Positions 45,392 through 54,620 of a stretch of DNA of 64,000 nucleotides are shown here, in pieces. The stretch lies in contig NZ_AP019807.1 in assembly GCF_007183175.1 (NCBI RefSeq), forward strand, positions 3,530,001 to 3,594,000, written 5' to 3'. Each line of letters begins with the position of its first letter. Position 1 is the first letter of the stretch. The translations under genes and the position numbers were made by a program. The notes under the pieces are model-generated. The model saw only the letters and a program-made list of their open reading frames with translations, searched no databases and was not told where the DNA came from. This stretch comes from Microbulbifer sp. GL-2 (lineage in GTDB: Bacteria; Pseudomonadota; Gammaproteobacteria; Pseudomonadales; Cellvibrionaceae).

Positions 45392-46696
45392 TTAAACCAT
45401 TTGCTCGCCGGAGAAGAAGACTTCCGGCTGACGCAGCACCAGATAATCCTCCCACAGGAAACCGCTGCTCAAGAACTCGATCGCAGCTCTCACGCCAGAC
45501 AAGAATAAGTGTTCACAGTGCTCTCCCGGCATGGCGAAATCCAACCAGTGGGGGTGCTGGCCACTATCCATCGGTCCTATGGCGATTTCTTTTACCAGCG
45601 TGTGGTATTCCGCATTCAGGCTTGCCCGTACGTGGTTGTCGAGCATATTGCGGCAGGTATTGATCAGCCCCATGGCAAAACGCCCGAGCTTGTCGGATTT
45701 GGGCTGGTAGTGGTCCACTTCCAGTTTGATGCCAAAGGTGGGCAGCTTCGGTGTGCCGACTGGCTTGTGGAAGATATCAAAGGGGAAATTGGATACCAGG
45801 CCACCATCCACAAACTGGATCTCTTTGGGGAAGCCATTCTTGAAGAACAGTCTGGGGTTGCCGATTCCCTTAATACTGCGCCAGTTTTCGGCCACTGAGC
45901 TGCATTCATCCAGCTGCGGAATATCTTTCACTGTAAAGGGCTTGAAAAAGCCCGGCACAGACATGGAAGCACGAACGAACTCGGCGGGATTCACGGCATC
46001 CGGGTTGCTGAAATAGAGTGGTGCCTTGGCTGGGAAAATGGCTCGCGTCTCCGTGGTGATATCCGCAGCGACCAAAGCGACTTCTGCACAGCCCACTTGA
46101 TGATCCGGCTCTCCTTGATAGTGAAGTGTGGGGAACTGGTTGATACGCTGATTGAGTTGTGCGGTATTGGTGATACCCAGCTGGCGCAGTTCATTTTCTA
46201 ACCACTGAGTAAAGGTATCGCCAGGGTTGAGCCCTTTTTCCTTCAGCAGCTGCTTACAGGTACGCAAGGAGTCGAATGGATGTAGTGCCAGGCTACTAAA
46301 AAGCCCTTTGCCTTTAAGCAGGCGCTGAACGGTTTTACGTGCGAAGCGTTCACCATCCTCAAAACTGGCAAAGTCTGCCTTGGCCATGATATCCAGTAAC
46401 TTTTCGCTCTTACGTGAGCCCGGCGTACCGGCCGCGGCCAAAAACAGTGCATTGATGGCGCCTGCAGAGGTGCCTGCAACTTTGCGAAAGCGAATGCCAG
46501 CCTTCTCAAGGATATAGGTGTAGCCCACCAGGGCAATGCCAAGCATGCCACCGCCTTCCATTACCAGATCCACATACTGGAGCCCATCGGCATCCTGTAC
46601 ATCGCTAAAGGATTTACCTTCGATCGATTTCCGCGAATTTTGCCAAAGGGTATCCGCTTGGGAGATAGCACTGGTCACCCACGCTGTTTTACTCAT
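45392..46696 (-). CDS. Patatin-like phospholipase
   Basis: A 434-residue patatin-family acyl hydrolase. The oxyanion motif is VMEGGGMLGIALVG near residue 45, the nucleophile elbow GTSAGAINA (GxSxG) near 72, and the catalytic Asp is in FVDGGLVSNFPFD near 290, giving the Ser-Asp dyad. No signal peptide, so probably cytoplasmic or exported by another route. ATG 46696 is supported by AGGGA upstream; a longer frame exists but lacks a ribosome site. Substrate is likely phospholipid or another acyl ester. Confidence 0.92.
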   Translation of the reverse strand: MSKTAWVTSAISQADTLWQNSRKSIEGKSFSDVQDADGLQYVDLVMEGGGMLGIALVGYTYILEKAGIRFRKVAGTSAGAINALFLAAAGTPGSRKSEKLLDIMAKADFASFEDGERFARKTVQRLLKGKGLFSSLALHPFDSLRTCKQLLKEKGLNPGDTFTQWLENELRQLGITNTAQLNQRINQFPTLHYQGEPDHQVGCAEVALVAADITTETRAIFPAKAPLYFSNPDAVNPAEFVRASMSVPGFFKPFTVKDIPQLDECSSVAENWRSIKGIGNPRLFFKNGFPKEIQFVDGGLVSNFPFDIFHKPVGTPKLPTFGIKLEVDHYQPKSDKLGRFAMGLINTCRNMLDNHVRASLNAEYHTLVKEIAIGPMDSGQHPHWLDFAMPGEHCEHLFLSGVRAAIEFLSSGFLWEDYLVLRQPEVFFSGEQMV

Positions 46697-46745
46697 TTGA
46701 TCTTTCCCTGAAGTGGCGGTCGATTCCATACGAAAGTTAAAAATA

Positions 46746-47537
46746 TTATCGGTTAAAAGAGTGGGGCAGGGTATCACCCAGAATCAAATTCGCCATAGCA
46801 TCCAGCTTGTTTTTCGTGCCTTCCCACTTGGGCATCACTTGATTCATTAAACGGTAAAATCGCTCGCCATGGTTGTGTTCGGCGATATGGCAGAGCTCGT
46901 GCAAAATCACATAGTCGATACACTGGCGCGGAGCTTTTACCAGATGGGGGTTGAGGGTGATACGCCCCTGGGGGGAGCAGCTGCCCCATTGGGTTTTCAT
47001 GCTGAGGGTGCGCAGGGGTGGACGCCCGGAGACCCATAGGGTCTGCTCCAATAGCGCATCCAGGCGGCGGTGAAAAATTTCATTGGCGCGTGCCTTGTAC
47101 CATTCGGCCAAAAGCAGGCGCACTCTTTCGGGATCTTTTTTACGCACGGATACTTCCAGCTTGCCGCGCAGTAATTTCACCTGCTGTTGGGTGTCTTCAG
47201 ACTCAATGACTTTCAGCAGATATTGCTTGCCCAGATAGAAGTGGCTCTCGCCACTGATATATTGCCGTGGCGTTAAATATTCCAGCGCTTTGCGGAAATC
47301 CCTCAGCTGCTGGTAAATCCAGCGCCCGCGTTTTTTTACCGCTTTTAATACCGCATCGTTATCGATAGGTTCGGGTGCGCTGACCACTACACGGCAGTCG
47401 GGGTGCACTTTGATCAGCACTCGCCCATTGGCCTGGGAGCGAGGCTGGCATTCAAAAGTGATGCGCTCATCCCCATAGGCAAAGCTCAGTTGCCGGGAGT
47501 TGGGGTTATTTTGGGGGGAAGTAAAAGGCACATTCAT
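46746..47537 (-). CDS. YgjP-like metallopeptidase (DUF45/WLM type) next to hsdR
   Basis: A 263-residue zinc-peptidase-like protein. The HExxH motif is ILHELCHIAEHNHGERFYRL near residue 210, with the third ligand in the nearby HNHGERF, and MKTQWGSCSPQGRITLNPHL just before it is the conserved YgjP/SprT-like strand. It starts 8 bp downstream of the hsdR stop on the same strand, so it is in the restriction operon. DUF45 genes often accompany type I restriction loci; their role there is not known. Protease activity is implied by the fold but unproven. Confidence 0.88.
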   Translation of the reverse strand: MNVPFTSPQNNPNSRQLSFAYGDERITFECQPRSQANGRVLIKVHPDCRVVVSAPEPIDNDAVLKAVKKRGRWIYQQLRDFRKALEYLTPRQYISGESHFYLGKQYLLKVIESEDTQQQVKLLRGKLEVSVRKKDPERVRLLLAEWYKARANEIFHRRLDALLEQTLWVSGRPPLRTLSMKTQWGSCSPQGRITLNPHLVKAPRQCIDYVILHELCHIAEHNHGERFYRLMNQVMPKWEGTKNKLDAMANLILGDTLPHSFNR

Positions 47538-47544
47538 GCCGGGA

Positions 47545-50500
47545 TTAGTCTCCGCTTAAACCAACGCGGGTGATCTGTAGGATCATCTCCACCATTTTCT
47601 TGGCCTGCACCATACCACTGCCGATGGATTTACACTCCATAAATAATTTGGGCATCAGTTTTTTATGGATATCCTTCTCAATATTTTGCGGGCTGATGGA
47701 GTGTTCCATTACGGACTGGGTAACCATTGTATCGATCTCGAAGGCCAGTTTGATCCACTTATCCTGTACCTGGCTATCGCCAACTGCGAAAACCTCCGGC
47801 AGGCTTTTCTTGAATACACCAAAATAGGCCTGGGCATGACGGTTATCGGCAAAGGCATTGGGGATTTCATCCAGGTTGCGGGCTTTTACCTGGGCTTCCA
47901 GCGCTTCGAACAGTAAGAACTGCTTGTGCGGGTGATCGAACAGTTTTTCCGCCGCCTCAATCGCTTGTAGCAGTAACTTGGAAAAGGCTTCCTGGGCGTA
48001 GGGATCGTCGCGCAACTCCTGTTCGATCATGCGGGTGACGCGGGTTTTGATAATATCGGTTTCGTTGCGGGTTTTGTCCTCTCCCCAATCTTCAGGCCGC
48101 TCCGCTTTGCCCATTTTATTGACTTCGTATTTACCCTCGGGCTGTAAGATTTCCACGCCCACCACATGCTTATCCAGCAGGTTTTTTACCTGGGTCGCGT
48201 ATTGGTCATAGTCCACAGAGATTCCGGTTTGCTGTAGCGCCCACTGGCGTAGTTTGGCGAACTCTTTAACCGTCTGTTTATAGTGCTGGCGATCACTATC
48301 GCTAAAAGTTTTGTCTTCGAAAAAGGTGGCGGATTGCAGGGCTACTTTCAGGCAGGTGGTGAAGTGGGTGAGTGCCTCGTAGAAGTCCTCGCGCACTTTT
48401 AGGTTTATATCGACCAATTCACCATTGCGCTGTTCAATTTTGGGCACTATCACCTGACGCAGTTGCTCGGTGTCCTGCTTATTTTTTACGCCGGCGAAAA
48501 TGCCCCAAAGGTTTTTATACAGCAGGGGCAGGCGCTTGTACTCGCTGCTCATGGGGCTGTAGAGCCCAGTGATATCGTCGATGTCGTAGCCGCCCTGGGT
48601 GCGTGCGGCCAGATCCTGGTATTTCTGCATGGTGGTATCCAGCTCTGCCAGGATGCCCCGGTAATCGATCAGCAGGCCGAACTTTTTATCCGGGTGCAGG
48701 CGGTTGACCCGCGCGATCGCCTGGATCAGGTTGTGTTCCTTGAGCGGCTTATCGATATACAGCACCGTATTCTTGGGTTCATCGAACCCAGTCAGCAGCT
48801 TGTCCACCACAATCAGCAGTTTCAGGGAGTCATCTTTATCGAAGCGCTCAATCACTCCCTGGGTGTAGCGCTGTTCATTTTGCGAGCCCACATTGTCTTT
48901 CCACCACTTCACCACCTCCGGCATCGAGGACTCATCTACCGCCTCGTTGCCCTCGCGGGTATCCGGTGCACTAATCACTACCGCCGATTCAAATTTCTGC
49001 CCCTCTGGCCAGTGCTGCTGGGCTTCATCCAGGTACTTTTTATATTGGATGGCAGTGGCTTTGCTATCGCAGGCCAGCTGACCTTTTAAGCCCGCATCGA
49101 TATTTTTAACAAAATGGGTGGCGATATCTGTGGCAATCAGACGAATGCGATCGTCTGCAGTGTAAATCTCTCCCTTGCGGGCAAACTTGCGTTTTAAATC
49201 CGCCTGCTGCTCCTCGCTTAACCCCACTGTAATGCGCTCAAACCAGCGGTCAATTGCGCGCTCGTTAACATTTAGGTCCGGGATACGCTCTTCGTACAGC
49301 AGTGGGGTTACGGTGCGATCCTCCACCGCCCGCTGCATGGTATAGGCATGGACTATGGGGCCGAATTTATTGGTGGTTTTGTCGTCTTTCAGCAGGGGCG
49401 TGCCGGTAAAGGCCACAAAGGCGGCATTGGGCAGGGCCTGGCGCATACGGATATGGTTTTCGCCGCCCTGGCTGCGGTGGCCCTCGTCGATCAGCACAAT
49501 CAAGTCGGCACTGTCGTTGCAACACTCCGGCAGGGCAGTGGCGCCGGTAAATTTTTGCACCAGCGAGAAGATAATGCGCTCATTGCCGCTGCCAATCTGC
49601 TGGGCCAAACGCTTGCCGGAAGTAGCCATCGCCGCTTCCTTATCTTTCTTGCCCGCCAGTTCGCCGCCGCTGGCAAAGGTATTACTGAGCTGGCGCTCCA
49701 GATCCACCCGGTCGGTGACAATAACCAGGCGGCTTTGTTTGAGACTCGGCTGGAAGATCAGCGCCTTGCTTAAAAACACCATGGTGAAGGATTTGCCGGA
49801 GCCGGTGGTATGCCAGATCACACCGCCCTCCCGCGCGCCGTCACTGCCGCGTTGGGCAATGCGCTCCAACAGTCGTTTGATGCCGAATACCTGCTGGTAG
49901 CGGGCGACAATTTTGCCGGCCTTTTTATCGAACAGGGTGAAGTAACGGACCATCTCCAGCAGTCGCTGGGGCGATAGCAAGCTGATTAGCATCCGATCCT
50001 GGCCGCCCAGGGCCAGCTCGCCGCCGGCGATCAGGGTCTGGTACCAGTCCAGATCTGATGGGGAGCGCTGTTTAAACAGAGTTTGGATTTGTTCGCTGGA
50101 AAGGGGGCGGTTTTTGATCGCCAGCATTTCCCCATCGGCGATATCCTCCTCGCGCCAGGCCGCCCAGAATTTTGCCGGCGTGTTACAGGTGCCGTAGCGG
50201 CCCTCAGCGCCGTTGACCGACAATAACAGTTGGCTGTAGGCGAACAGTTGCGGGATTTCATCGGGGCGCTGGTTGCGCAGGCTCTGGGAGATACCCTCGT
50301 CAATAGAGGGTCCTTTCTTGCCATCCGGACGCTTGGCCTCGATCACTACCAGAGGAATACCGTTGACAAAACACACCATATCCGGGCGGCGGCTCTCTAC
50401 GCCGCTGGCGCGGGTTACGCTGAATTCCTCGGTAAAGGCAAAGTGATTGTTGTCGATGGTGTGCCAGTCGATCAGGGCAATGGTGGGGGTGGCTTTTTTG

Positions 50501-50844
50501 CCATCGACAAACTCGGTCACCGAAATGCCGTAGAGCAGATGGTTGTACAGCTCTTCGTTGGCCGCAATCAGCCCTTTATTGAGCGCCGGGCTGCACACTA
50601 TGCCGATCAGGTGGTCGATGGATTTTTGTGAGAGCGGCTGCTCTTTACCGGCGAAATGGAAGGTCCGTTTACCCAGCTCCCGGCGCAGTATCTCCGTGAG
50701 CACTACCTGATCCTGGCGCCCACTACGGACTTGGTTGGCCTCGGCGGGAGGTAAAAACGACCAGCCCAGATTGCATAACAGGGCCAGGGCGGGGATCTTT
50801 GCGGCGTATTCTTCTTGGAATTTTGGTACTGCTGTGTAATCCAT
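47545..50844 (-). CDS. hsdR: Type I restriction enzyme R subunit
   Basis: A 1099-residue HsdR, the motor and nuclease of a type I restriction complex. An N-terminal endonuclease core (RRPDMVCFVNGIPLVVIEAK, with the D and ExK residues) precedes an SF2 translocase with WHTTGSGKSFTMVFL (Walker A), VLIDEGHRSQGG (DEAD-like), AFTGTPLLKDD (motif III) and a helicase part containing LTGFDEPKNTVLYIDKPLKE. A helical C-terminal domain binds the M2S core. ATG 50844 (MDYTAVPKFQ) is preferred over an upstream in-frame Met because earlier residues look non-coding. All motifs are intact, so the enzyme looks functional. Confidence 0.95.
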   Translation of the reverse strand: MDYTAVPKFQEEYAAKIPALALLCNLGWSFLPPAEANQVRSGRQDQVVLTEILRRELGKRTFHFAGKEQPLSQKSIDHLIGIVCSPALNKGLIAANEELYNHLLYGISVTEFVDGKKATPTIALIDWHTIDNNHFAFTEEFSVTRASGVESRRPDMVCFVNGIPLVVIEAKRPDGKKGPSIDEGISQSLRNQRPDEIPQLFAYSQLLLSVNGAEGRYGTCNTPAKFWAAWREEDIADGEMLAIKNRPLSSEQIQTLFKQRSPSDLDWYQTLIAGGELALGGQDRMLISLLSPQRLLEMVRYFTLFDKKAGKIVARYQQVFGIKRLLERIAQRGSDGAREGGVIWHTTGSGKSFTMVFLSKALIFQPSLKQSRLVIVTDRVDLERQLSNTFASGGELAGKKDKEAAMATSGKRLAQQIGSGNERIIFSLVQKFTGATALPECCNDSADLIVLIDEGHRSQGGENHIRMRQALPNAAFVAFTGTPLLKDDKTTNKFGPIVHAYTMQRAVEDRTVTPLLYEERIPDLNVNERAIDRWFERITVGLSEEQQADLKRKFARKGEIYTADDRIRLIATDIATHFVKNIDAGLKGQLACDSKATAIQYKKYLDEAQQHWPEGQKFESAVVISAPDTREGNEAVDESSMPEVVKWWKDNVGSQNEQRYTQGVIERFDKDDSLKLLIVVDKLLTGFDEPKNTVLYIDKPLKEHNLIQAIARVNRLHPDKKFGLLIDYRGILAELDTTMQKYQDLAARTQGGYDIDDITGLYSPMSSEYKRLPLLYKNLWGIFAGVKNKQDTEQLRQVIVPKIEQRNGELVDINLKVREDFYEALTHFTTCLKVALQSATFFEDKTFSDSDRQHYKQTVKEFAKLRQWALQQTGISVDYDQYATQVKNLLDKHVVGVEILQPEGKYEVNKMGKAERPEDWGEDKTRNETDIIKTRVTRMIEQELRDDPYAQEAFSKLLLQAIEAAEKLFDHPHKQFLLFEALEAQVKARNLDEIPNAFADNRHAQAYFGVFKKSLPEVFAVGDSQVQDKWIKLAFEIDTMVTQSVMEHSISPQNIEKDIHKKLMPKLFMECKSIGSGMVQAKKMVEMILQITRVGLSGD

Positions 50845-51215
50845 TTCCACGGTAATGCCTATCTCCAAAGGGAAATCCGTTTTTATTGGGATAAAAGTGT
50901 CTCTGTTTCCGGGCTGTGGAGCAAGTGGAAAGGGGCTATTGCCCAGCTCGCTGCTTGCGAGGCTGTGCCGCAAGCGGCGTTGGTTCGAGCACTGTGAGGT
51001 TGGAAGCTGATGGCTAGCCGTTGCTTTGCTGGCTGGTGGTTTTGGGGTTGGGGAGTCCCTGGTAGGGGTATTGCACTGGGTAGCGGAGTGCTTATCTCAC
51101 TGCTGGATTATTGGCCTTGTGAGTATTGCACCGCGCCAAGAAGTGAGAAAGGCACTCCTTGGGCGGGGCTGTAACTAGCGTGTGGATATTATCCAGTCGC
51201 TAAAGCTAGTGCCTA
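50845..51215. other. Gap between hsdR and the propeller gene
   Basis: About 370 bases, moderately GC-rich, with no convincing gene in either direction. It separates hsdR from the upstream genes of the locus, so hsdR may have its own promoter here. No clear hairpin seen. Confidence 0.4.
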
Positions 51216-51836
51216 TTAAATTGAGACACCCATATTGCCTTCAGTACCGATACAATATCCAAATATTTCATGGAAAAAGAGGCTTTTACATTCAAAATTG
51301 GAGGCGATATGGAAAGTGTCATTCGGGAATTTGGGGTCGTGAAGTCCCAGGTTGTGCTCGGTTCCCACGCAGTAGATATCATTTCTTGGGTCACCGGGCC
51401 TAAAGGCAATCCAATCCAGTTTCCAGCCGCCGAGATCACCCTGATCATCCCACTTGCCGTCAATGGGGTTCCATTGACCTACATTACCGTCGGCGCCTAC
51501 ACACCACATTACTCCAAAGTTATCGAAGGCAATCATTTTTAGGGGCCAGGGCTTTTTAATCTCCGGTTCCTCCCAGGCTCCAGTGGTGGTATTCCACTTG
51601 GCAAGATTACCTTTAGTCCCAACGCTCCACATGGCATTTGACTTATCAAATGCAATCATCTTGGAATCCCAGGATTGGTTGTACTCTTTTTTGTCAACGA
51701 GGCCAAAAGTTCTTGAATTCCACTTTCCGATATTATTCGAAGTGCCCACACACCACAGGTTATCTTCTCTATCAAAAGTGACCATATTTAAATGCCACGT
51801 TGAGAGGAATCCTCTGTCTTTAAATTGCATTTCCAT
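51216..51836 (-). CDS. Five-bladed beta-propeller (tectonin/tachylectin-like) protein inside the restriction locus
   Basis: A 206-residue protein built from five similar units of about 40 residues. The repeated pattern is a hydrophobic strand, then AFD, an aromatic MWCVG or similar, and GNxGxWN: LNMVTFDREDNLWCVGT, SKMIAFDKSNAMWSVGT, LKMIAFDNFGVMWCVGA, a longer fourth unit ending DIYCVGT, and a fifth with FGYCIGTEGNMG. This matches small lectin propellers such as tachylectin-2 in size and blade number. No signal peptide. It lies on the same strand as the hsd genes, 372 bp upstream of hsdR. Sugar or glycan binding is possible; a link with restriction is only positional. Confidence 0.75.
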   Translation of the reverse strand: MEMQFKDRGFLSTWHLNMVTFDREDNLWCVGTSNNIGKWNSRTFGLVDKKEYNQSWDSKMIAFDKSNAMWSVGTKGNLAKWNTTTGAWEEPEIKKPWPLKMIAFDNFGVMWCVGADGNVGQWNPIDGKWDDQGDLGGWKLDWIAFRPGDPRNDIYCVGTEHNLGLHDPKFPNDTFHIASNFECKSLFFHEIFGYCIGTEGNMGVSI

Positions 51837-52707
51837 GGTTATTCTCCTTTGGGTTTTGGGATCAGGGTTTTCTGATGCTTCGGGGTACCAAAATATGAAG
51901 GCTTAAAATGAATGCACTGGATAATTAATCAATAAGCCAGCTGGACTCTTGGCTTCATTTTCGTTAAAAATTCCAGACAAAAAGTATGCGCAGCCTTTTT
52001 AAAGGGAAAGTGTTTTATATGCGCATAGCACTTTCCAGCAAAGACTGATACTGTGCTGGCTTATTTATTTTCCATTCGCTGGGTGCTATCTATCCAGTGG
52101 CGGCTATTGCTGCAAAAAGTGAGATAGAGGCTTTTTTGCAGGCTATATTTCTGCCCACGAAAGAGCTGGGTTTAAAATAGAGCTAGCCTCTCGGCTTGAT
52201 AAAAACCTCCTAATCAGTTGTTGCAAGCGATCTTAAAGCAAAGGTCTGTTATTTAATATCCTCCTTCGTTAAAAGGGCGGGGATTCCTACCGGTGGTTGG
52301 CGCCATTTTGGAAGTGGTCTGCCAACTCAAAGTAATTTAGAGGAATTAAATAATTGCGAGTCAGTTGGGTCGGCATTAATAGGTTGTCGCCGTGGCGCGT
52401 GTATCAATTAATTTGGTCTTGCGGGGAGGGTGTCGTGAATTTTTTGGTTGGAGCGGCAGCCACGGAATTGTCAACAATAGATTTGCCCCAGCGATGGGTT
52501 TTTAAAAGTTGGCATTTGGGCGATGTGTTTTCGCCGATTAGGAAAGGAGCAGTTGCTGGAAAGAGGAAGGGAAAGAATACGCAGTGCCTGGGGTATAGGT
52601 ATCGATTGGGCGCTTCTAAGATGTGTTCACAGGACATCTGAAGTACAGCGTATTCTGTTCAGCGGGATAGAGTTCTCTATTTTATGCGGGGCCGTGTATG
52701 GCCGCTA
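51837..52707. other. 871-bp gap in the restriction locus
   Basis: No convincing gene. A 95-codon plus-strand frame at 52354-52641 and its shadow do not resemble proteins. Base composition shifts from AT-rich (left half) to neutral. It probably holds a promoter for the propeller gene, and marks the propeller gene as an insertion between hsdS and hsdR. No direct repeats seen at its ends. Confidence 0.45.
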
Positions 52708-53397
52708 TCAATGCAAACAGCAGCGTTTAAACTTTTTACCGCTGCCACAGGGGCAGGGGTCATTGCGGCCGGTTTTGGGCTCTGCTCGGTGAGGGGTTGG
52801 TGACAGTTCCGGGGCCCGTTGTTGCAGCCAGTGACGGTGCAGGGCGCGGGCGGCGGGTTCTATTTGGGTGACGCTGTGCTGGTGCTCTGTATCGGTGAGG
52901 GTGCCGAGGTGATCGAAGTGTTCCTCGCGGCCGTGCAGGGCGATGGCTTGCAGTTGGGTACCCAGTTCTGTGGGCAGGTTGGGCCATTGGCCCAGGTCGA
53001 CGCCGCGCATATAGCCGAAGCACCATTCCTCGACGATGGGAAAGGGGGCTTCGCCCTCTCGCTCGGTGATACGAAATAGGGCGCTGAACTCTGCTGGGGT
53101 CTCTACCAGCATCATGGCATTGCTGTTCATTAGCTGGAACAGCAGTGCGGTAAAGCGCTGCATCTCCTCCTCGCTCTGCCACTCCGGCTCATTGCCGGAG
53201 CCGCCCCAGAGGGCGGAGAACCAGCGGCTGGGGGGAATCATTTCCGGGCCCGACACCAGGGCGGTGAGAAAGCCATCCAGTTCGCAGATATCCAGCACCG
53301 AATCGTCGTTGCCGTATTTGTGCAGCACGTCCTCAATAAATTCCAGATCGGCTTCACTGATGGGCGTGTCGAGATCGAGGGTTTCGCTAAATGTCAT
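52708..53397 (-). CDS. UPF0149/YecA-like protein with C-terminal SEC-C zinc motif
   Basis: A 229-residue protein: an N-terminal YecA/UPF0149 helical domain (LDTPISEADLEFIEDVLHK; ICELDGFLTALVSGPEMIPP) followed by a linker and the SEC-C metal motif TGRNDPCPCGSGKKFKRCC, which binds zinc through CxC and CC. Such tails occur on SecA and on many accessory proteins. Its start overlaps the hsdS stop by four bases (ATGA), so it is translated with the restriction genes. YecA itself is a ribosome- or SecA-linked factor; its place within an hsd operon is unusual. Confidence 0.9.
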   Translation of the reverse strand: MTFSETLDLDTPISEADLEFIEDVLHKYGNDDSVLDICELDGFLTALVSGPEMIPPSRWFSALWGGSGNEPEWQSEEEMQRFTALLFQLMNSNAMMLVETPAEFSALFRITEREGEAPFPIVEEWCFGYMRGVDLGQWPNLPTELGTQLQAIALHGREEHFDHLGTLTDTEHQHSVTQIEPAARALHRHWLQQRAPELSPTPHRAEPKTGRNDPCPCGSGKKFKRCCLH

Positions 53398-54620
53398 TGG
53401 GCCTCCTCCACCTGGACCCGGCGCTTGCCGGTGAGCAGCTGCTGCATCAGAGCTGTTTTCTCCTGCTTTAGGCAGTCGAGTTTTTGTTGCAGGGTTTCGA
53501 TTTCTTGATCGGCGCTGGATAGGGTTGCGGCGATTTTTTCTTGTTCTTCTAGGATTGGGATACGGATTCTTAAGTTCTTAATAATTGAGGCGTTGAGATT
53601 CGGTTGCCCACCCTGAACTAAATTTATGGCTTCAACCATTTTTCTCTCAAGCAAATGAAAGAAAAATGAGTTAGATATACCTGCCTTTAGGTTAATGGCC
53701 AGAATAGCTTGGTTTATTGTGGCACTCTCTAGAAGATTGATTGCTACTCTTCCAGCTGTCGCTCCGTACATAGCTACTAAAATTGTATTTTTAGTGATTG
53801 TTTTTGCTGAAGAATTCAATAAGCCTGCTTCAGTAATGAACTCATTTGTTGAAGTTACGAATCGATCGTTTAATTTTCCTGAAGTAATCCATGGGATTGA
53901 GCCACCATAGTATTCATCTTTTTTTCTAGATGGGGTGCCACCAGAAAAGCAGTGAGAAATTTCTCCAATGGTAGTTGGTCGCCACTCCCCGTTAAACCGA
54001 ACCCCACTCTTATCCCGCAGGCGCTTTTTGCCGGTCAGCAGTTGCTGCATCAGGGCCTTTTTCTGCTGACGGCTGTTGGCGAGCAGTTTTTCGCTGGTGT
54101 CGATGGCCTTATCCCAGGTGGATAGGATTTGGGCGATCTTTTTTTGTTCGGAGAGAGGCGGGATACGAACTTTGTACTTTTTCAGGTCTCCAAGGTTAAT
54201 TCGTTTTTGAGCTGACCCAATTGCTTGCTCGATTAACCTACCATTTACAAAAGGTGATTTCAGATATTCGCAAAAGTAAAATGGATCGGTCGCACTGTTA
54301 AGGCGCATTACAGCTAAAGCCCTGTTAACATTCCATCCAGCGCATTCACTTGGAACAACCATTGTTCTGCCTACAGTCCCCATCACCGATAAAAGAACTT
54401 CGCTGCCGGCAAGCTCAGTTCTCTTGTACTCAAGATGGAGTTCCTCGCTAACTCGCAGAATTTTTGTTCCACATAAACCATCAGCACCGATATCAACAGT
54501 TCTGATCATTGGGATACCATTTTCAACGTCTTGTCCAGGTTGCAATATCCCATATGCCATAGAAGTTTTATCAATTAAGCACTGCTCAATGGTTAACTCT
54601 TTCCACCCTTTAGGCACCAT
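53394..54620 (-). CDS. hsdS: Type I restriction-modification specificity subunit S
   Basis: A 408-residue HsdS with two target-recognition domains. TRD1 spans about residues 1-150 and TRD2 about 215-360; each is followed by a conserved helical spacer (SEQKKIAQILSTWDKAIDTS and LEEQEKIAATLSSADQEIET). Both spacers end in nearly identical segments, KKALMQQLLTGKKRL and KTALMQQLLTGKRRV, encoded by related DNA at 54021-54067 and 53421-53465. The protein therefore reads a bipartite target. It overlaps hsdM by 11 bp and the SEC-C gene by 4 bp. The DNA target cannot be predicted. Confidence 0.95.
   Translation of the reverse strand: MVPKGWKELTIEQCLIDKTSMAYGILQPGQDVENGIPMIRTVDIGADGLCGTKILRVSEELHLEYKRTELAGSEVLLSVMGTVGRTMVVPSECAGWNVNRALAVMRLNSATDPFYFCEYLKSPFVNGRLIEQAIGSAQKRINLGDLKKYKVRIPPLSEQKKIAQILSTWDKAIDTSEKLLANSRQQKKALMQQLLTGKKRLRDKSGVRFNGEWRPTTIGEISHCFSGGTPSRKKDEYYGGSIPWITSGKLNDRFVTSTNEFITEAGLLNSSAKTITKNTILVAMYGATAGRVAINLLESATINQAILAINLKAGISNSFFFHLLERKMVEAINLVQGGQPNLNASIIKNLRIRIPILEEQEKIAATLSSADQEIETLQQKLDCLKQEKTALMQQLLTGKRRVQVEEAQ
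53421..53465. repeat. hsdS conserved-region repeat, copy at the 3' end
   Basis: The segment encoding ALMQQLLTGKRRV is a close match to 54021-54067. Such paired conserved regions allow recombination that swaps or drops a recognition domain. No inverted partial hsdS copies are present in the window. Confidence 0.7.
54021..54067. repeat. hsdS conserved-region repeat, central copy
   Basis: Encodes ALMQQLLTGKKRL between the two recognition domains and is similar to 53421-53465, differing by a few substitutions and one extra codon-size block. Confidence 0.7.

Noticed and set aside
47570..50631. Long plus-strand frames within hsdR
   Set aside because: Antisense shadows in GC-biased codons; the hsdR frame has all expected motifs.
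52354..52641. 95-codon plus-strand frame in the restriction locus gap
   Set aside because: Opposite to the operon direction, no signal or domain, and overlapped by an equally long frame on the other strand.
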